Assembly (NCBI RefSeq): GCF_018141165.1
Contig: NZ_CP058557.1
Span: forward strand, 806,001 to 870,000
Direction: 5' to 3'
Length of the DNA: 64,000 nucleotides
DNA from: Alkaliphilus sp. B6464
GTDB taxonomy: Bacteria > Bacillota > Clostridia > Peptostreptococcales > Natronincolaceae
Positions within the stretch are counted from its first letter, which is position 1. Every line of letters begins with the position of its first letter. Made by a program: the position numbers and the translations under genes. The notes under the pieces are model-generated. The model saw only the letters and a program-made list of their open reading frames with translations, did no database searches and was not told where the DNA came from. This document shows positions 45,703-54,165 of the stretch, one piece after another.

Positions 45703-46941
45703 CTATTCTACCTTTATACTAATACCTTCTTCTATGTTTTCATTAGGAGATAGAAGAACCACTTCTCCCTCTTTCAAGCCCTTAATAACTTCAACTTGTC
45801 TTTGACTTTCTATCCCCTTTTCAACTTCTCTTAGTCTAGCCTTATTATTTTCATTCACAAAAATAAAGTCCTTTCCATCTATATTAAATAGAGAATTCTC
45901 AGGTACTAGTAGGACATTTTCTTTGCTCTCAGTAATAATCTTAATATCTAAATCATAACCAGGTCTAAGGTTTTTTACAGTATCTTTTATTTCAATATCT
46001 ACTTTAATTCTCTTTTGCTCGATACCTAAATCCGATACTTTACTGAATGCATTAGGGTGTATTTTTTTTACCACACCTTCTAGATCCAATATGCCTAAGT
46101 TTTTATTAGACATCTTAACTACTGAACCTTCGTAAACATTAGCTATATCTCCTACCAATACATCACTTTCTACATATAGCTCCTCTACATTACCAATCCG
46201 CATAATATGCATTCCTGGTTGAAGATAACTCCCTTTCTCTACTTCCTTCTGTAATATTGTTCCATCCATACTAGCAGTTATAGTAAAATTCTTGCCCGAT
46301 TTCTCTAACTCGGCCTTCTGTATATCTAGTTGCTTTAGTTGAGCTTTATATTGAACATCAATATTTTCTGATACAGGTTTTCTCATAAGCTCCAAATCTA
46401 ACTTAGCCTTTTCCAAGTTGCTTTTTTCTCCTTCAAGATTTCTTAAGGCACTCTGGTATTCCTCCTGACTTACTGCCCCTGCATCGTATAGTACCTTTTT
46501 ATTATTAGCTGTTTCTTCTGCTGTTTTAATCCTTTTCTCTATATCTACAATTTCTAATTCTAACTTTTCTATCGTTTTATTATCTATAGGTTGTTTAGCC
46601 TCATTATATTGGGCTAATATAGCCGATCTCTGGCTCTCCAGTTCTGCAATTTGCATTGAGAGCTGTTCTCCATCTAGCTTAACCAATATATCTCCTTTTT
46701 TTACTTGATCGCCTATATCTACCAGTACCTCTGTCACCATACCCGCTGTAGGAGCATAAATATTCACCTGATCTTTTACCTTTACTACTCCTAACTCCTC
46801 TACATACTTTGCTATATCTCCTTCTATTACAGCTGCTGTACTTACATCTACAGCTCTGCTTCTAGTACTTATATAAAATCCTGATACACCTATTATAGTT
46901 ACAATAATAGCTATGCTAATAATTTTCTTTTTCTTTGTCAT
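45703..46941 (-). CDS. Membrane-fusion adaptor protein of the second ABC export operon
   Basis: This 412-residue HlyD/MFP-family protein has a single N-terminal membrane anchor (IISIAIIVTIIGVSGFYIS), lipoyl half-motifs (MVTEVLVDIGDQVKKGDILV and GTILQKEVEKGSYLQPG), a coiled coil at about 85-210 and a beta-barrel. It has no lipobox. ATG 46941 was chosen because homologues start with a short basic stretch (TKKKK) before the anchor. It follows the FtsX-type permease gene by about 100 bp and is probably in the same operon. Confidence 0.88.
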   Translation of the reverse strand: MTKKKKIISIAIIVTIIGVSGFYISTRSRAVDVSTAAVIEGDIAKYVEELGVVKVKDQVNIYAPTAGMVTEVLVDIGDQVKKGDILVKLDGEQLSMQIAELESQRSAILAQYNEAKQPIDNKTIEKLELEIVDIEKRIKTAEETANNKKVLYDAGAVSQEEYQSALRNLEGEKSNLEKAKLDLELMRKPVSENIDVQYKAQLKQLDIQKAELEKSGKNFTITASMDGTILQKEVEKGSYLQPGMHIMRIGNVEELYVESDVLVGDIANVYEGSVVKMSNKNLGILDLEGVVKKIHPNAFSKVSDLGIEQKRIKVDIEIKDTVKNLRPGYDLDIKIITESKENVLLVPENSLFNIDGKDFIFVNENNKARLREVEKGIESQRQVEVIKGLKEGEVVLLSPNENIEEGISIKVE

Positions 46942-47038
46942 TTTATCCACACCCCCAAAATATATTAATTTTTTAATATGAGCCACTTAATCCTATTTGT
47001 ATTTTTAAGACATATATCCCATCTTAAAGCCTTACAAT

Positions 47039-49402
47039 TTAAGATACTCTACTTTTAAGTGCATCTATAAAATTTAAATTATGAATCTTTCTAATGGTTG
47101 CAAGCTGTGCTATAGTAACAAAAATTATTGTAGCAACGGCTGTTATAATGTAGCTGCTAGGTTTTATTATTACTGGAATACTAAATAAATCTGTAGAAAC
47201 TGCTGATACAATACCAACACACATTCCGTAGCCTATAGGCACTCCTAAAACTATTCCAAATAACGTCATTAACCCATTTTCTCTGCTAACTAATTTATAA
47301 ATCTCCTTTTTATCAAATCCCATAACCCGTAGTGATGAAAACTCCATTGTTCTTTCACTAATACTAATAATAGTTATGTTGTATACAATAGCAAATCCTA
47401 AAATCCCACCAAACAACATCATTACACCCATAGAGTATATAATCATATCCATAAACTCTAAAATGCTATTTTTCATATCTTCAACAGATTGTATTTGTCT
47501 TATATTCTTTACATCCTGAAGTCTCGTTATTACCTCATCCTCAGAGTTTATTAGTGCCCCAGTAATCATGCCCTTTTCTCCTAATATATCATTCATCATC
47601 TCTATATCCATATATGCATTACTTCCAAAGTATTGCTCAATAATGCCTTTTACTTCAACAGATGTGTCTTCCCTATCTGACATAAAATTTTTTAGTAATA
47701 TTTTGTCTCCTATTTTAACTTCAAGGGACTCTGCTAATATTTCTGAAAGTATAATTCCATTCCCTGGTAACTTAATTTCTACTCCAGATGGACTTTTAAA
47801 ATTATATAGCTTTGTATCCCTTGATAGTCCAATAACACTGGCTGTTTTTTTCCTCCAACCCCTTTTCAATTCGAAAGGAATCTCTGACTTTGGTTCTATA
47901 TAGCTTACATCAATAATATGAGATAGTTCTCTTATAGCATTATCATTCATAGGGCTGGCAAAATCTATACTATAATCCATTGTTTGAAACTCCCCATATT
48001 GTAGTGTAAACAAACTGTCCCATATAGATGTCATAAATACTGGTACCATGGTTATACCATAGGTTAAAGCAATCCCTAAAACTAAAAATACAGATCGCCT
48101 TTTAGTTCTTAATATATTTCTAATTACCATTTTCCAGCTAAACGAAATTTTATTCCAAATGAATTTAACTTTTTCTAACCAAATTCTTTTTCCGACCTTA
48201 GGTGCCTCTGGCTTCATGGAATCGGCAGGCAAAATTTTCAAAACGCTTCGTGCTCCTATTAGTCCAGATAGTATACAAAATATGCTAGTTAATAATATTC
48301 CATAAATAAAGTAGATATAATAGATCTCCATTTTAAGCATTGGAATATTCATATATATAATATATAAGCTAGTAAGCACACTTGAAAGAGGTATGCTTAA
48401 AATAATACCAATAATAGAACCTACTAGCCCAATCAGTATAGAATATTTAGTGTAATGACCTAATATACTAAAATTGCTATATCCTAATGCTTTCATTACC
48501 CCTATATACATTCTATCGTTTCTAACAATCCTAGATAACATAATATTTATAATTACCGCTGCGACTATTAAAAATAATAACGTAATCGAAGTAGACATTG
48601 TGTCTAAGGATTCTACTTCCTGCATCATCATACTATGACTTAGCTGATCTTCTCTTCTAACAGTTCGTCTAACTCCATATCTATCTAATTCATCCTCTAT
48701 TTCATCTACTATACTATCTATTTTATTTATATACCTATCCTCAATCTTAATCAGTACTTCGTTATAACTACCTTGATACCCTAGGGCAGACTGTGCAAAT
48801 TCTTCCGTAACGTATATAACTCCAAATTTTTCTGGTGCAGGTAATAAAGTCTGTTCATTTTCCATTAAATAAATATATTCTGGACTACCTACTACCCCTA
48901 TTACGCTTAATGGATATTCCGTTCCTCCAATATAGGGCGTAATTGTATCTTCCAACTGCATTCCTCTAGCATCAAAAAACTGTTGTAGTACTAGGGTGGA
49001 TCTTAATCCATCTTTTAGATCATCTCCTTCTATTACATATAAGTCATTAATTAGGTTCTCTTCCTTTGGTAAGGACACTACCCTAACCATAACCTTTTCC
49101 TTAGGATCTTCTACTCTTAAAGGTACATCTGCACTTATTCTGCCCTGGGCCATTTCAACTCCTTCTATAGTATGGAGCCTTTCTATAGCTGCTTTAGGAA
49201 TTTTAGAAACTTCTACAAAAATATGTCCAAAATTTGTAGTATCATAATAATAAAGTATTGAATTATTAAGATTATCAGCCACCATATTAAAAGAGACATA
49301 GATAGTTAGTGCTAAAACAATAATTACAGATATAGAAATAAATTGTCCCTTAGAATTTTTTATTGATCTTAATAGTCTTACATCTAACTTCTTCATCACC
49401 AT
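47039..49402 (-). CDS. FtsX-family ABC transporter permease (large)
   Basis: This 787-residue permease has two FtsX-type halves. Each has an N-terminal helix, an extracytoplasmic domain, and a bundle of three helices (about 270-390 and 665-775). Such duplicated permeases work with a single ATPase type and export peptides, lipids or drugs. The frame begins ATG-GTG-ATG. The third codon overlaps the ATPase stop as TGATG, so either methionine could be used. It lies between the ATPase and the MFP adaptor. Confidence 0.88.
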   Translation of the reverse strand: MVMKKLDVRLLRSIKNSKGQFISISVIIVLALTIYVSFNMVADNLNNSILYYYDTTNFGHIFVEVSKIPKAAIERLHTIEGVEMAQGRISADVPLRVEDPKEKVMVRVVSLPKEENLINDLYVIEGDDLKDGLRSTLVLQQFFDARGMQLEDTITPYIGGTEYPLSVIGVVGSPEYIYLMENEQTLLPAPEKFGVIYVTEEFAQSALGYQGSYNEVLIKIEDRYINKIDSIVDEIEDELDRYGVRRTVRREDQLSHSMMMQEVESLDTMSTSITLLFLIVAAVIINIMLSRIVRNDRMYIGVMKALGYSNFSILGHYTKYSILIGLVGSIIGIILSIPLSSVLTSLYIIYMNIPMLKMEIYYIYFIYGILLTSIFCILSGLIGARSVLKILPADSMKPEAPKVGKRIWLEKVKFIWNKISFSWKMVIRNILRTKRRSVFLVLGIALTYGITMVPVFMTSIWDSLFTLQYGEFQTMDYSIDFASPMNDNAIRELSHIIDVSYIEPKSEIPFELKRGWRKKTASVIGLSRDTKLYNFKSPSGVEIKLPGNGIILSEILAESLEVKIGDKILLKNFMSDREDTSVEVKGIIEQYFGSNAYMDIEMMNDILGEKGMITGALINSEDEVITRLQDVKNIRQIQSVEDMKNSILEFMDMIIYSMGVMMLFGGILGFAIVYNITIISISERTMEFSSLRVMGFDKKEIYKLVSRENGLMTLFGIVLGVPIGYGMCVGIVSAVSTDLFSIPVIIKPSSYIITAVATIIFVTIAQLATIRKIHNLNFIDALKSRVS

Positions 49403-50106
49403 TCAATCCTTTCAGGGCTGATTGGACTATCATTTATTTTATCTTCAATAATTTCTCCACTTCGCATTTTAATTACTCTGTCTGCCATCTCTCCTATAGG
49501 TACATTATGAGTAATAATTACAACAGTTTTGTTATATTTTTTGTTAATCTCTTTTAACAGAGTTAAAATCTTTATTCCTGTCTCAAAATCAAGAGCTCCT
49601 GTAGGCTCATCACAAAGTAACAAAGCAGGATTCTTAGCCACTGCCCTAGCAATAGCCACCCTCTGTTGCTCTCCTCCACTCATTTGTGCGGGAAAATGAT
49701 CTTTTCTGTCTTCTAACCCTACAGCTTCTAATACCTCATCGATATTTAGAGCATCTTTACAAATTTCAGTAGCTAGCTCTACATTTTCCCTTGCAGTTAA
49801 GCTTGCCATTAGATTATAAAACTGAAATACAAAACCAATTTTTTCTCTCCGATAAGCTGTCAACTTCTTGTCGTTATAGCTGGTAATATCCTCACCTTCC
49901 ATAAAGACCTGTCCGTCTGTAGGTAAGTCCATCCCTCCTAAAATATTCAAAAGTGTACTTTTACCAGAACCACTGGGTCCTAATATTACTACAAACTCTC
50001 CTTTATATATGTTCAGATCTACATTTTTTGCAGCCGCTACTGTTACTTCTCCCATCTGATAAAGTTTGCTAACATTCTCTGCCTTCATCAAAATATTACT
50101 ATCCAT
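49396..50106 (-). CDS. ABC transporter ATPase of the second export operon
   Basis: This 236-residue LolD/MacB-type ATPase has Walker [10 protein letters not shown] (residues 43-51), Q-loop VFQFYNLM, signature MSGGEQQR and Walker [16 protein letters not shown]. The ATG begins 1 bp after the TetR gene, and the stop overlaps the permease start, so the three genes are tightly coupled. The partner permease is the FtsX-type protein encoded next. The exported substrate is unknown. Confidence 0.92.
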   Translation of the reverse strand: MDSNILMKAENVSKLYQMGEVTVAAAKNVDLNIYKGEFVVILGPSGSGKSTLLNILGGMDLPTDGQVFMEGEDITSYNDKKLTAYRREKIGFVFQFYNLMASLTARENVELATEICKDALNIDEVLEAVGLEDRKDHFPAQMSGGEQQRVAIARAVAKNPALLLCDEPTGALDFETGIKILTLLKEINKKYNKTVVIITHNVPIGEMADRVIKMRSGEIIEDKINDSPISPERIEW

Positions 50107-50107
50107 A

Positions 50108-50698
50108 CTATTTCGCCCCTTTTCCCCCTAGAAGGCCATATTTTAGAAAATCATAAAATTTTTCTGTAAAGTCCTCTAATTCCTTTCTGCATGTTATTTT
50201 CTCAAAAAAATTCTTACTAATACTATCAATTAATGTAATTAGCATATTGGCCATAAAAGCCTCATCTACCTCCCTAATCTCTCCTCTCTCAACACCATTT
50301 CTTATAATATCTTCAAATATGATTTTGCTCATTCTCTTTTTTTCTTTCATTAGCCTATCTATAATGTATGGATTATCCATAATGTCCTTATAAAAAGTGA
50401 GTGAAAATTGCTTTGAATATTCTATATTAAAATGTAATAAAAAATCTATTTTTTCTATAGTTCCATCTATTTTTTTCATTTGATCTTCTATATATATAAA
50501 TGATCTATCTCCAATTGATTGTAAAATATTTAAAAAAAGCTCCTCCTTAGAAGAAAAATATTTATATATTGTCATCTTACTTATTCCAGCAGCTTCTGCA
50601 ATTTGATCCATAGAAACTGATTTATATCCTAGCTCAATAAATAGCTCCTCTGCTTTCTCCATCAATCTATTATATTTTGTTTCACTTTGGGTAATCAT
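50108..50698 (-). CDS. TetR family regulator of the second export operon
   Basis: This 196-residue TetR-type regulator has an N-terminal helix-turn-helix (about 30-52: VSMDQIAEAAGISKMTIYKY). The ATG at 50698 follows AAGGAGG; a TTG frame ten codons upstream is ignored. It heads the operon TetR-ATPase-permease-adaptor. A 27-bp palindrome overlaps its promoter, and a matching one overlaps the promoter of the TolC-like gene. It probably represses both units. Confidence 0.9.
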   Translation of the reverse strand: MITQSETKYNRLMEKAEELFIELGYKSVSMDQIAEAAGISKMTIYKYFSSKEELFLNILQSIGDRSFIYIEDQMKKIDGTIEKIDFLLHFNIEYSKQFSLTFYKDIMDNPYIIDRLMKEKKRMSKIIFEDIIRNGVERGEIREVDEAFMANMLITLIDSISKNFFEKITCRKELEDFTEKFYDFLKYGLLGGKGAK

Positions 50699-50739
50699 AA
50701 TTTTCCTCCTTAATAAACGTAAAAACAAATAATAATTGT

Positions 50740-50766
50740 ACTATTGTACTTTATTAGTATAATAGT
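50740..50766. promoter_or_regulatory. Operator palindrome at the TetR promoter
   Basis: ACTATTGTAC, TTTATTA, GTATAATAGT: 10-bp arms with one mismatch. It lies directly after the -10 of the TetR gene and has a close copy at 52221-52251. Confidence 0.65.
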
Positions 50767-50795
50767 ATTGTATGTTTAAAAAAATATTCTGTCAA
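50767..50795 (-). promoter_or_regulatory. SigA-type promoter of the TetR-ABC operon
   Basis: Minus strand TTGACA, 17-bp spacer, TACAAT, adjoining the operator palindrome. Confidence 0.75.
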
Positions 50796-50855
50796 TATTT
50801 TATTATTTATATATAAATTTTATAATTAGCTCAAAAATAAATAATATCAACAAAA

Positions 50856-50890
50856 AACACATAGCATACTCAGTTTATATGCTATGTGTT
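50856..50890 (-). terminator. Terminator of the TolC-like gene
   Basis: A perfect 13-bp stem AACACATAGCATA/TATGCTATGTGTT with a 9-nt loop is followed by TTTTTG on the minus strand. Confidence 0.85.
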
Positions 50891-50905
50891 TTCTTAAGTT
50901 TATTA

Positions 50906-52120
50906 TTAATTTTTTCTACCTAATCCCATACTATCTTGAAAATCAATTAACGCTGTATTATACATATGTAAATGATTCATATAGCTCTTTTTAGCATTCA
51001 TTAAAGCAATTCTAGCTTCTGATACTTCTTTTATTGTACTCATGCCTAGTTCGTAATTTAATTCAGCTAATTTTAATGATCTCTCAGCCAATTCTATTGA
51101 CTCTTCATATATACCTATATTATCTCTTACACTAGTTAAATTAAAGTAAGCTGCTCTTAAACCCATTTCAATCAAGCTTTCAACTGATTGCACATTTTTT
51201 TCTGCCTCTTCAATTGCTATCTGTTGTTCTTTATAACGATAAGTCATACTAGGATACTTAATGCTTAATGCTTCTGCAACTAATTTTTGTATTTCATAAT
51301 TTTCCTTTACCGCTTTTAAAGACACATTGTTTTTAAAAGCTTGCTCTATTGCCTTTTCTATATTGATAGTTTCTTGCTCAGAATATGTAATATTATCAAG
51401 TAGTATAACCTTTGTATCTAGATTAGCACCTAATACATTATTAAAGCTTAGTAGCTGTACTTCGTACATTGTTTTAGCTGCTTCATATGCTGACTGAGCC
51501 TGTGTAACAGACATCTTTGTCATTAAAAGTTGATGCTCTGAAATTTGACCATTATCAAGCAACAATTTATTGTCATTGTATTGCTTTTGAGCTAGTTTTA
51601 AGTTCTCTTCAGCTATTTTTTTCTCTTCTTGCTTTAAAAGCAAATCATAATATGCCTTGCTTACTTTATTTGTAATATCATTGATTAGCATATCTTTATC
51701 CCATTTTGATTGTTGAAGTGTAAAATTTACATATCTTTCAACAGCACCTAACTCATATAACTCTTTATTGATTGATACTTCCGGTGTAACAGCAGGATAA
51801 ATTGCTGGCGGTATATCCATCATGCCTTGCTCTGACCTATTGTAGCTTTTTATGTCTCTTATATTTTGATCATATTCAAATTGTTGTTTTTCTATTTTGA
51901 TATCTTGTATTGTAATATCCTTATTATGCTCTAATGCATACTTAATAGCATCTTCTAATGTCAGCTTTAATACTTCCTCTTTGTCCTTTGCGGCTTCTAT
52001 CTTAGTATTTTCCTTATGTTCTATTGCTGTAGTTTGTCCTGTAGCAAATGTAGGTACACCGTTACTTACTACGGTTAAAGTAATTAATGTACTCATTGCA
52101 ATAAATTTTTTGAAATTCAT
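50906..52120 (-). CDS. TolC-like exported helical protein
   Basis: This 404-residue protein has a signal peptide ending near VPTFATG. Two long coiled-coil repeats follow, each starting with a TolC/OEP-type segment (KLTLEDAIKYALEHNKDI; EKAIEQAFKNNVSLKAVK) and ending in motifs such as GQISEHQLLMTKMSVTQAQ and GMSTIKEVSEARIALMNAK. This is the helical-tunnel pattern of outer-membrane efflux channels, but the expected beta-barrel strands were not recognised. The gene is monocistronic, with the same operator palindrome as the downstream TetR-ABC operon, so it is probably their exit partner. Confidence 0.85.
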   Translation of the reverse strand: MNFKKFIAMSTLITLTVVSNGVPTFATGQTTAIEHKENTKIEAAKDKEEVLKLTLEDAIKYALEHNKDITIQDIKIEKQQFEYDQNIRDIKSYNRSEQGMMDIPPAIYPAVTPEVSINKELYELGAVERYVNFTLQQSKWDKDMLINDITNKVSKAYYDLLLKQEEKKIAEENLKLAQKQYNDNKLLLDNGQISEHQLLMTKMSVTQAQSAYEAAKTMYEVQLLSFNNVLGANLDTKVILLDNITYSEQETINIEKAIEQAFKNNVSLKAVKENYEIQKLVAEALSIKYPSMTYRYKEQQIAIEEAEKNVQSVESLIEMGLRAAYFNLTSVRDNIGIYEESIELAERSLKLAELNYELGMSTIKEVSEARIALMNAKKSYMNHLHMYNTALIDFQDSMGLGRKN

Positions 52121-52220
52121 TTTCGGCCTCCTCTTTTTCTTTATTTATTATGTATTAAACTTTCCTATTATTATATACCTTTAGCTATTCTTTTTCCAGT
52201 AACAAGTTATTAGAAAAAGA

Positions 52221-52251
52221 ATACTATTGTACTTTATTGATATAATAGTAT
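52221..52251. promoter_or_regulatory. Operator palindrome at the TolC-like promoter
   Basis: ATACTATTGTAC, TTTATTG, ATATAATAGTAT: arms match the TetR palindrome at 50740-50766 nearly base for base. It overlaps the -10 of the TolC-like gene. Confidence 0.65.
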
Positions 52252-52278
52252 CATATATTTTTAAAAATTTTCTGTCAA
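52250..52278 (-). promoter_or_regulatory. SigA-type promoter of the TolC-like gene
   Basis: Minus strand TTGACA, 17-bp spacer, TATGAT. The spacer (GAAAATTTTT...) resembles that of the TetR promoter. Confidence 0.75.
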
Positions 52279-52325
52279 CAATTCATTTTTTACAAAAATT
52301 ATATAATTAATTTACTAAATCAAAA

Positions 52326-52355
52326 AAGACAGTAGGCTTTTCTTTCTACTATCTT
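52326..52355 (-). terminator. Terminator of the acyltransferase gene
   Basis: A 10-bp stem (one wobble) AAGATAGTAG..CTACTGTCTT is followed by TTTTG on the minus strand, about 58 bp past the stop. Confidence 0.7.
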
Positions 52356-52413
52356 CTTAATAAGTCGATACTTATCACTTGAAGTTATTTATTTCTATCT
52401 ATTTTGTATAATA

Positions 52414-53499
52414 CTATTCAGGAACAGTCCTATTTAGTAATGGTATCTTTTGAAAAATAATCACTACAAAATAAGATAGTAAAAATGTGATAACACTTAC
52501 TAGAGGTATTCCTATTATAGGATTAAATAAAAATGGATCTATGTTTATTCCTATAACTCCTGATGATATAATATCTAGTACAAGTAAATGCACTAAGTAT
52601 ATCCCAAAGCTTGTATTACTAAAAGTTGAGATAATCCTATGTAAATATAATTTTTTATTAATGAATTTTTCCCAATCAATATTTTTAAATAACAAAAATA
52701 TACTTATACTCATAAATATAACGTTAGGTGCAAAGTATGAATAAAAGTGAGGTACATAGTTTCCATCATTATTTTTAGTGGTTATGTATGTACCAACTAT
52801 AGTTGTTATTAATCCAACAAAACTAAGGATATGTATTATATTTACTAGCTCTTTACTAAGATTTTTCTTATCTAAAAAGAAACCTAAAATATAGTATCCA
52901 ATGCTCCAATGAAAAAAACTTAAGTTAAAACCTATTTCTATGTTAGTAAACTTTTCTAAGAATCCTATTATGCCATTAGCCATAAACCAAATACTTAAAA
53001 AGTACTTTACACTGCAATTCTTATCGTTATTTATATAGATTCTAATAATAGGTGTAATTAAATAAAGACCTACTATAGTGTAAAGATACCACAGATGTAT
53101 ATATATATTATCTTCATAAAGATTTCTTATAAAGATTTTAAGTAGGGATAAATGCCATTCCAAGAACAAGTTATTAAACCAAATCATATATATAAAGCTC
53201 CAAAAAATAAGAGGAATAAATATTTTTTTAAGTCTTTTATTTAGAAACGGAAATATTTTTATTTCTTTACGATCGTCCAACATTAGCTTTCCGCTAATCA
53301 TTATTAGGACAGGTACACACCATCTAGTAGCAGAATCTACTATGTTTCCTGTCCACCAACTTTTAACTCCATTAATATATAGATTTTCTACAAATGGTGC
53401 AGATACATGTAGTATTACTACTGTAAAAACTGATATTATCCGCAATATATCTATATATATAACCCTAGAAGTATTTCGACTACTGCCATTTAACTTCAT
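52414..53499 (-). CDS. Acyltransferase 3 family membrane protein
   Basis: This 361-residue polytopic protein has about ten membrane segments. It starts with the family signature RVIYIDILRIISVFTVVILHVSAPF and has HLWYLYTIVGLYLITPII in the middle. Family members O-acylate sugars of wall polymers, exopolysaccharides or antibiotics using acyl donors from inside the cell. The catalytic His of the family is in ILHVSAP. Its 5' end overlaps the lipoprotein-like gene by 20 bp, so the two are co-translated. Substrate is unknown; a wall polysaccharide is plausible. Confidence 0.85.
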   Translation of the reverse strand: MKLNGSSRNTSRVIYIDILRIISVFTVVILHVSAPFVENLYINGVKSWWTGNIVDSATRWCVPVLIMISGKLMLDDRKEIKIFPFLNKRLKKIFIPLIFWSFIYMIWFNNLFLEWHLSLLKIFIRNLYEDNIYIHLWYLYTIVGLYLITPIIRIYINNDKNCSVKYFLSIWFMANGIIGFLEKFTNIEIGFNLSFFHWSIGYYILGFFLDKKNLSKELVNIIHILSFVGLITTIVGTYITTKNNDGNYVPHFYSYFAPNVIFMSISIFLLFKNIDWEKFINKKLYLHRIISTFSNTSFGIYLVHLLVLDIISSGVIGINIDPFLFNPIIGIPLVSVITFLLSYFVVIIFQKIPLLNRTVPE

Positions 53500-53893
53500 T
53501 TTTCCCTTTGCTCTTAGTACCTTTATCTATTATAGTTCCATTCTCACCCTCTACTAATATTTCTGTATTATAGTAATCATATATTTCTCCGTAGGATTCA
53601 TCAGTAGGGCCTTTTAAGCCTTCATTTACTGTATATCCAGATAAAGCTTTTAGGAAAAGAACTCCTATTTCCCTTACCCTTTCTTTTGGCACTTCTTCAT
53701 TTACAGGTATTAGGTATAAAATTAACTTGTTTTTTTCTATAAATGCTTCTGCATAGTCTATTTCTCCGTAATTTTCAATTAACTGTGCACTCCCAGTAAG
53801 TGTTTCTTCAGATATTTCTGGTCTCTTAGGACTACACCTAACACTTGAAATTATAAGCATAACAACACAAAGTGTAAGTAATAATTTTTTCAT
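53480..53893 (-). CDS. Small exported protein, possibly lipoprotein, unknown function
   Basis: This 137-residue protein has a short signal-like N-terminus (KKLLLTLCVVMLIISSVRCS). The Cys at residue 20 looks like a lipidation site, but Arg at -1 does not fit the usual lipobox, so lipidation is uncertain. The body has a mix of strands and helices (LYLIPVNEEVPKERVREIG) and ends with a basic TKSKGKNEVKW. No family was recognised. The ATG follows AGGAGGT. It is co-transcribed with the acyltransferase. Confidence 0.7.
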   Translation of the reverse strand: MKKLLLTLCVVMLIISSVRCSPKRPEISEETLTGSAQLIENYGEIDYAEAFIEKNKLILYLIPVNEEVPKERVREIGVLFLKALSGYTVNEGLKGPTDESYGEIYDYYNTEILVEGENGTIIDKGTKSKGKNEVKWQ

Positions 53894-54013
53894 TGTTTCT
53901 ACCTCCTTTCTATTATTATGTCCATAAAAAAACTAGTCTAGTCCTTAGAATAGTAAAATACTCGTATACGCACTATAAAGTTGAGATAAGATTTCCCACC
54001 TGCTGTTATATAC

Positions 54014-54076
54014 GGCTCTTCAAAAACAAAAATAAACAGCAGGGTTTTTCCCCTTCTGTTTATTTGACAAAGAGCC
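54014..54076. other. Two-stem intergenic hairpin structure
   Basis: The outer arms GGCTCTT/AAGAGCC (54014-54020, 54070-54076) enclose inner arms AAATAAACAG/CTGTTTATTT (54030-54039, 54056-54065) with an AGGG/CCCC pairing inside. It lies between the small exported protein gene and the S-layer gene. It could be a terminator, or the end of an old mobile element. Confidence 0.45.
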
Positions 54077-54097
54077 CATTATTACTACATAAGTAAA

Positions 54098-54125
54098 GGG
54101 AAGGCATTCTTTAGAATACCTTCCC
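54098..54125 (-). terminator. Terminator of the large S-layer gene
   Basis: Stem GGGAAGGTATTCT/AGAATGCCTTCCC (one wobble) is followed by TTTACTTATG on the minus strand; the T-tail is short. Confidence 0.65.
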
Positions 54126-54165
54126 TAACTACTAATATAAGAATCTCTACTTAATCTTAATTAGA

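Noticed and set aside
54014-54076. Complete insertion sequence
   Set aside because: No transposase frame and no flanking target duplication were found; only a hairpin remains.
53893-54096. Plus-strand frame of 67 codons next to the small exported protein gene
   Set aside because: It covers the intergenic hairpin, has no ribosome site and encodes a low-complexity sequence.
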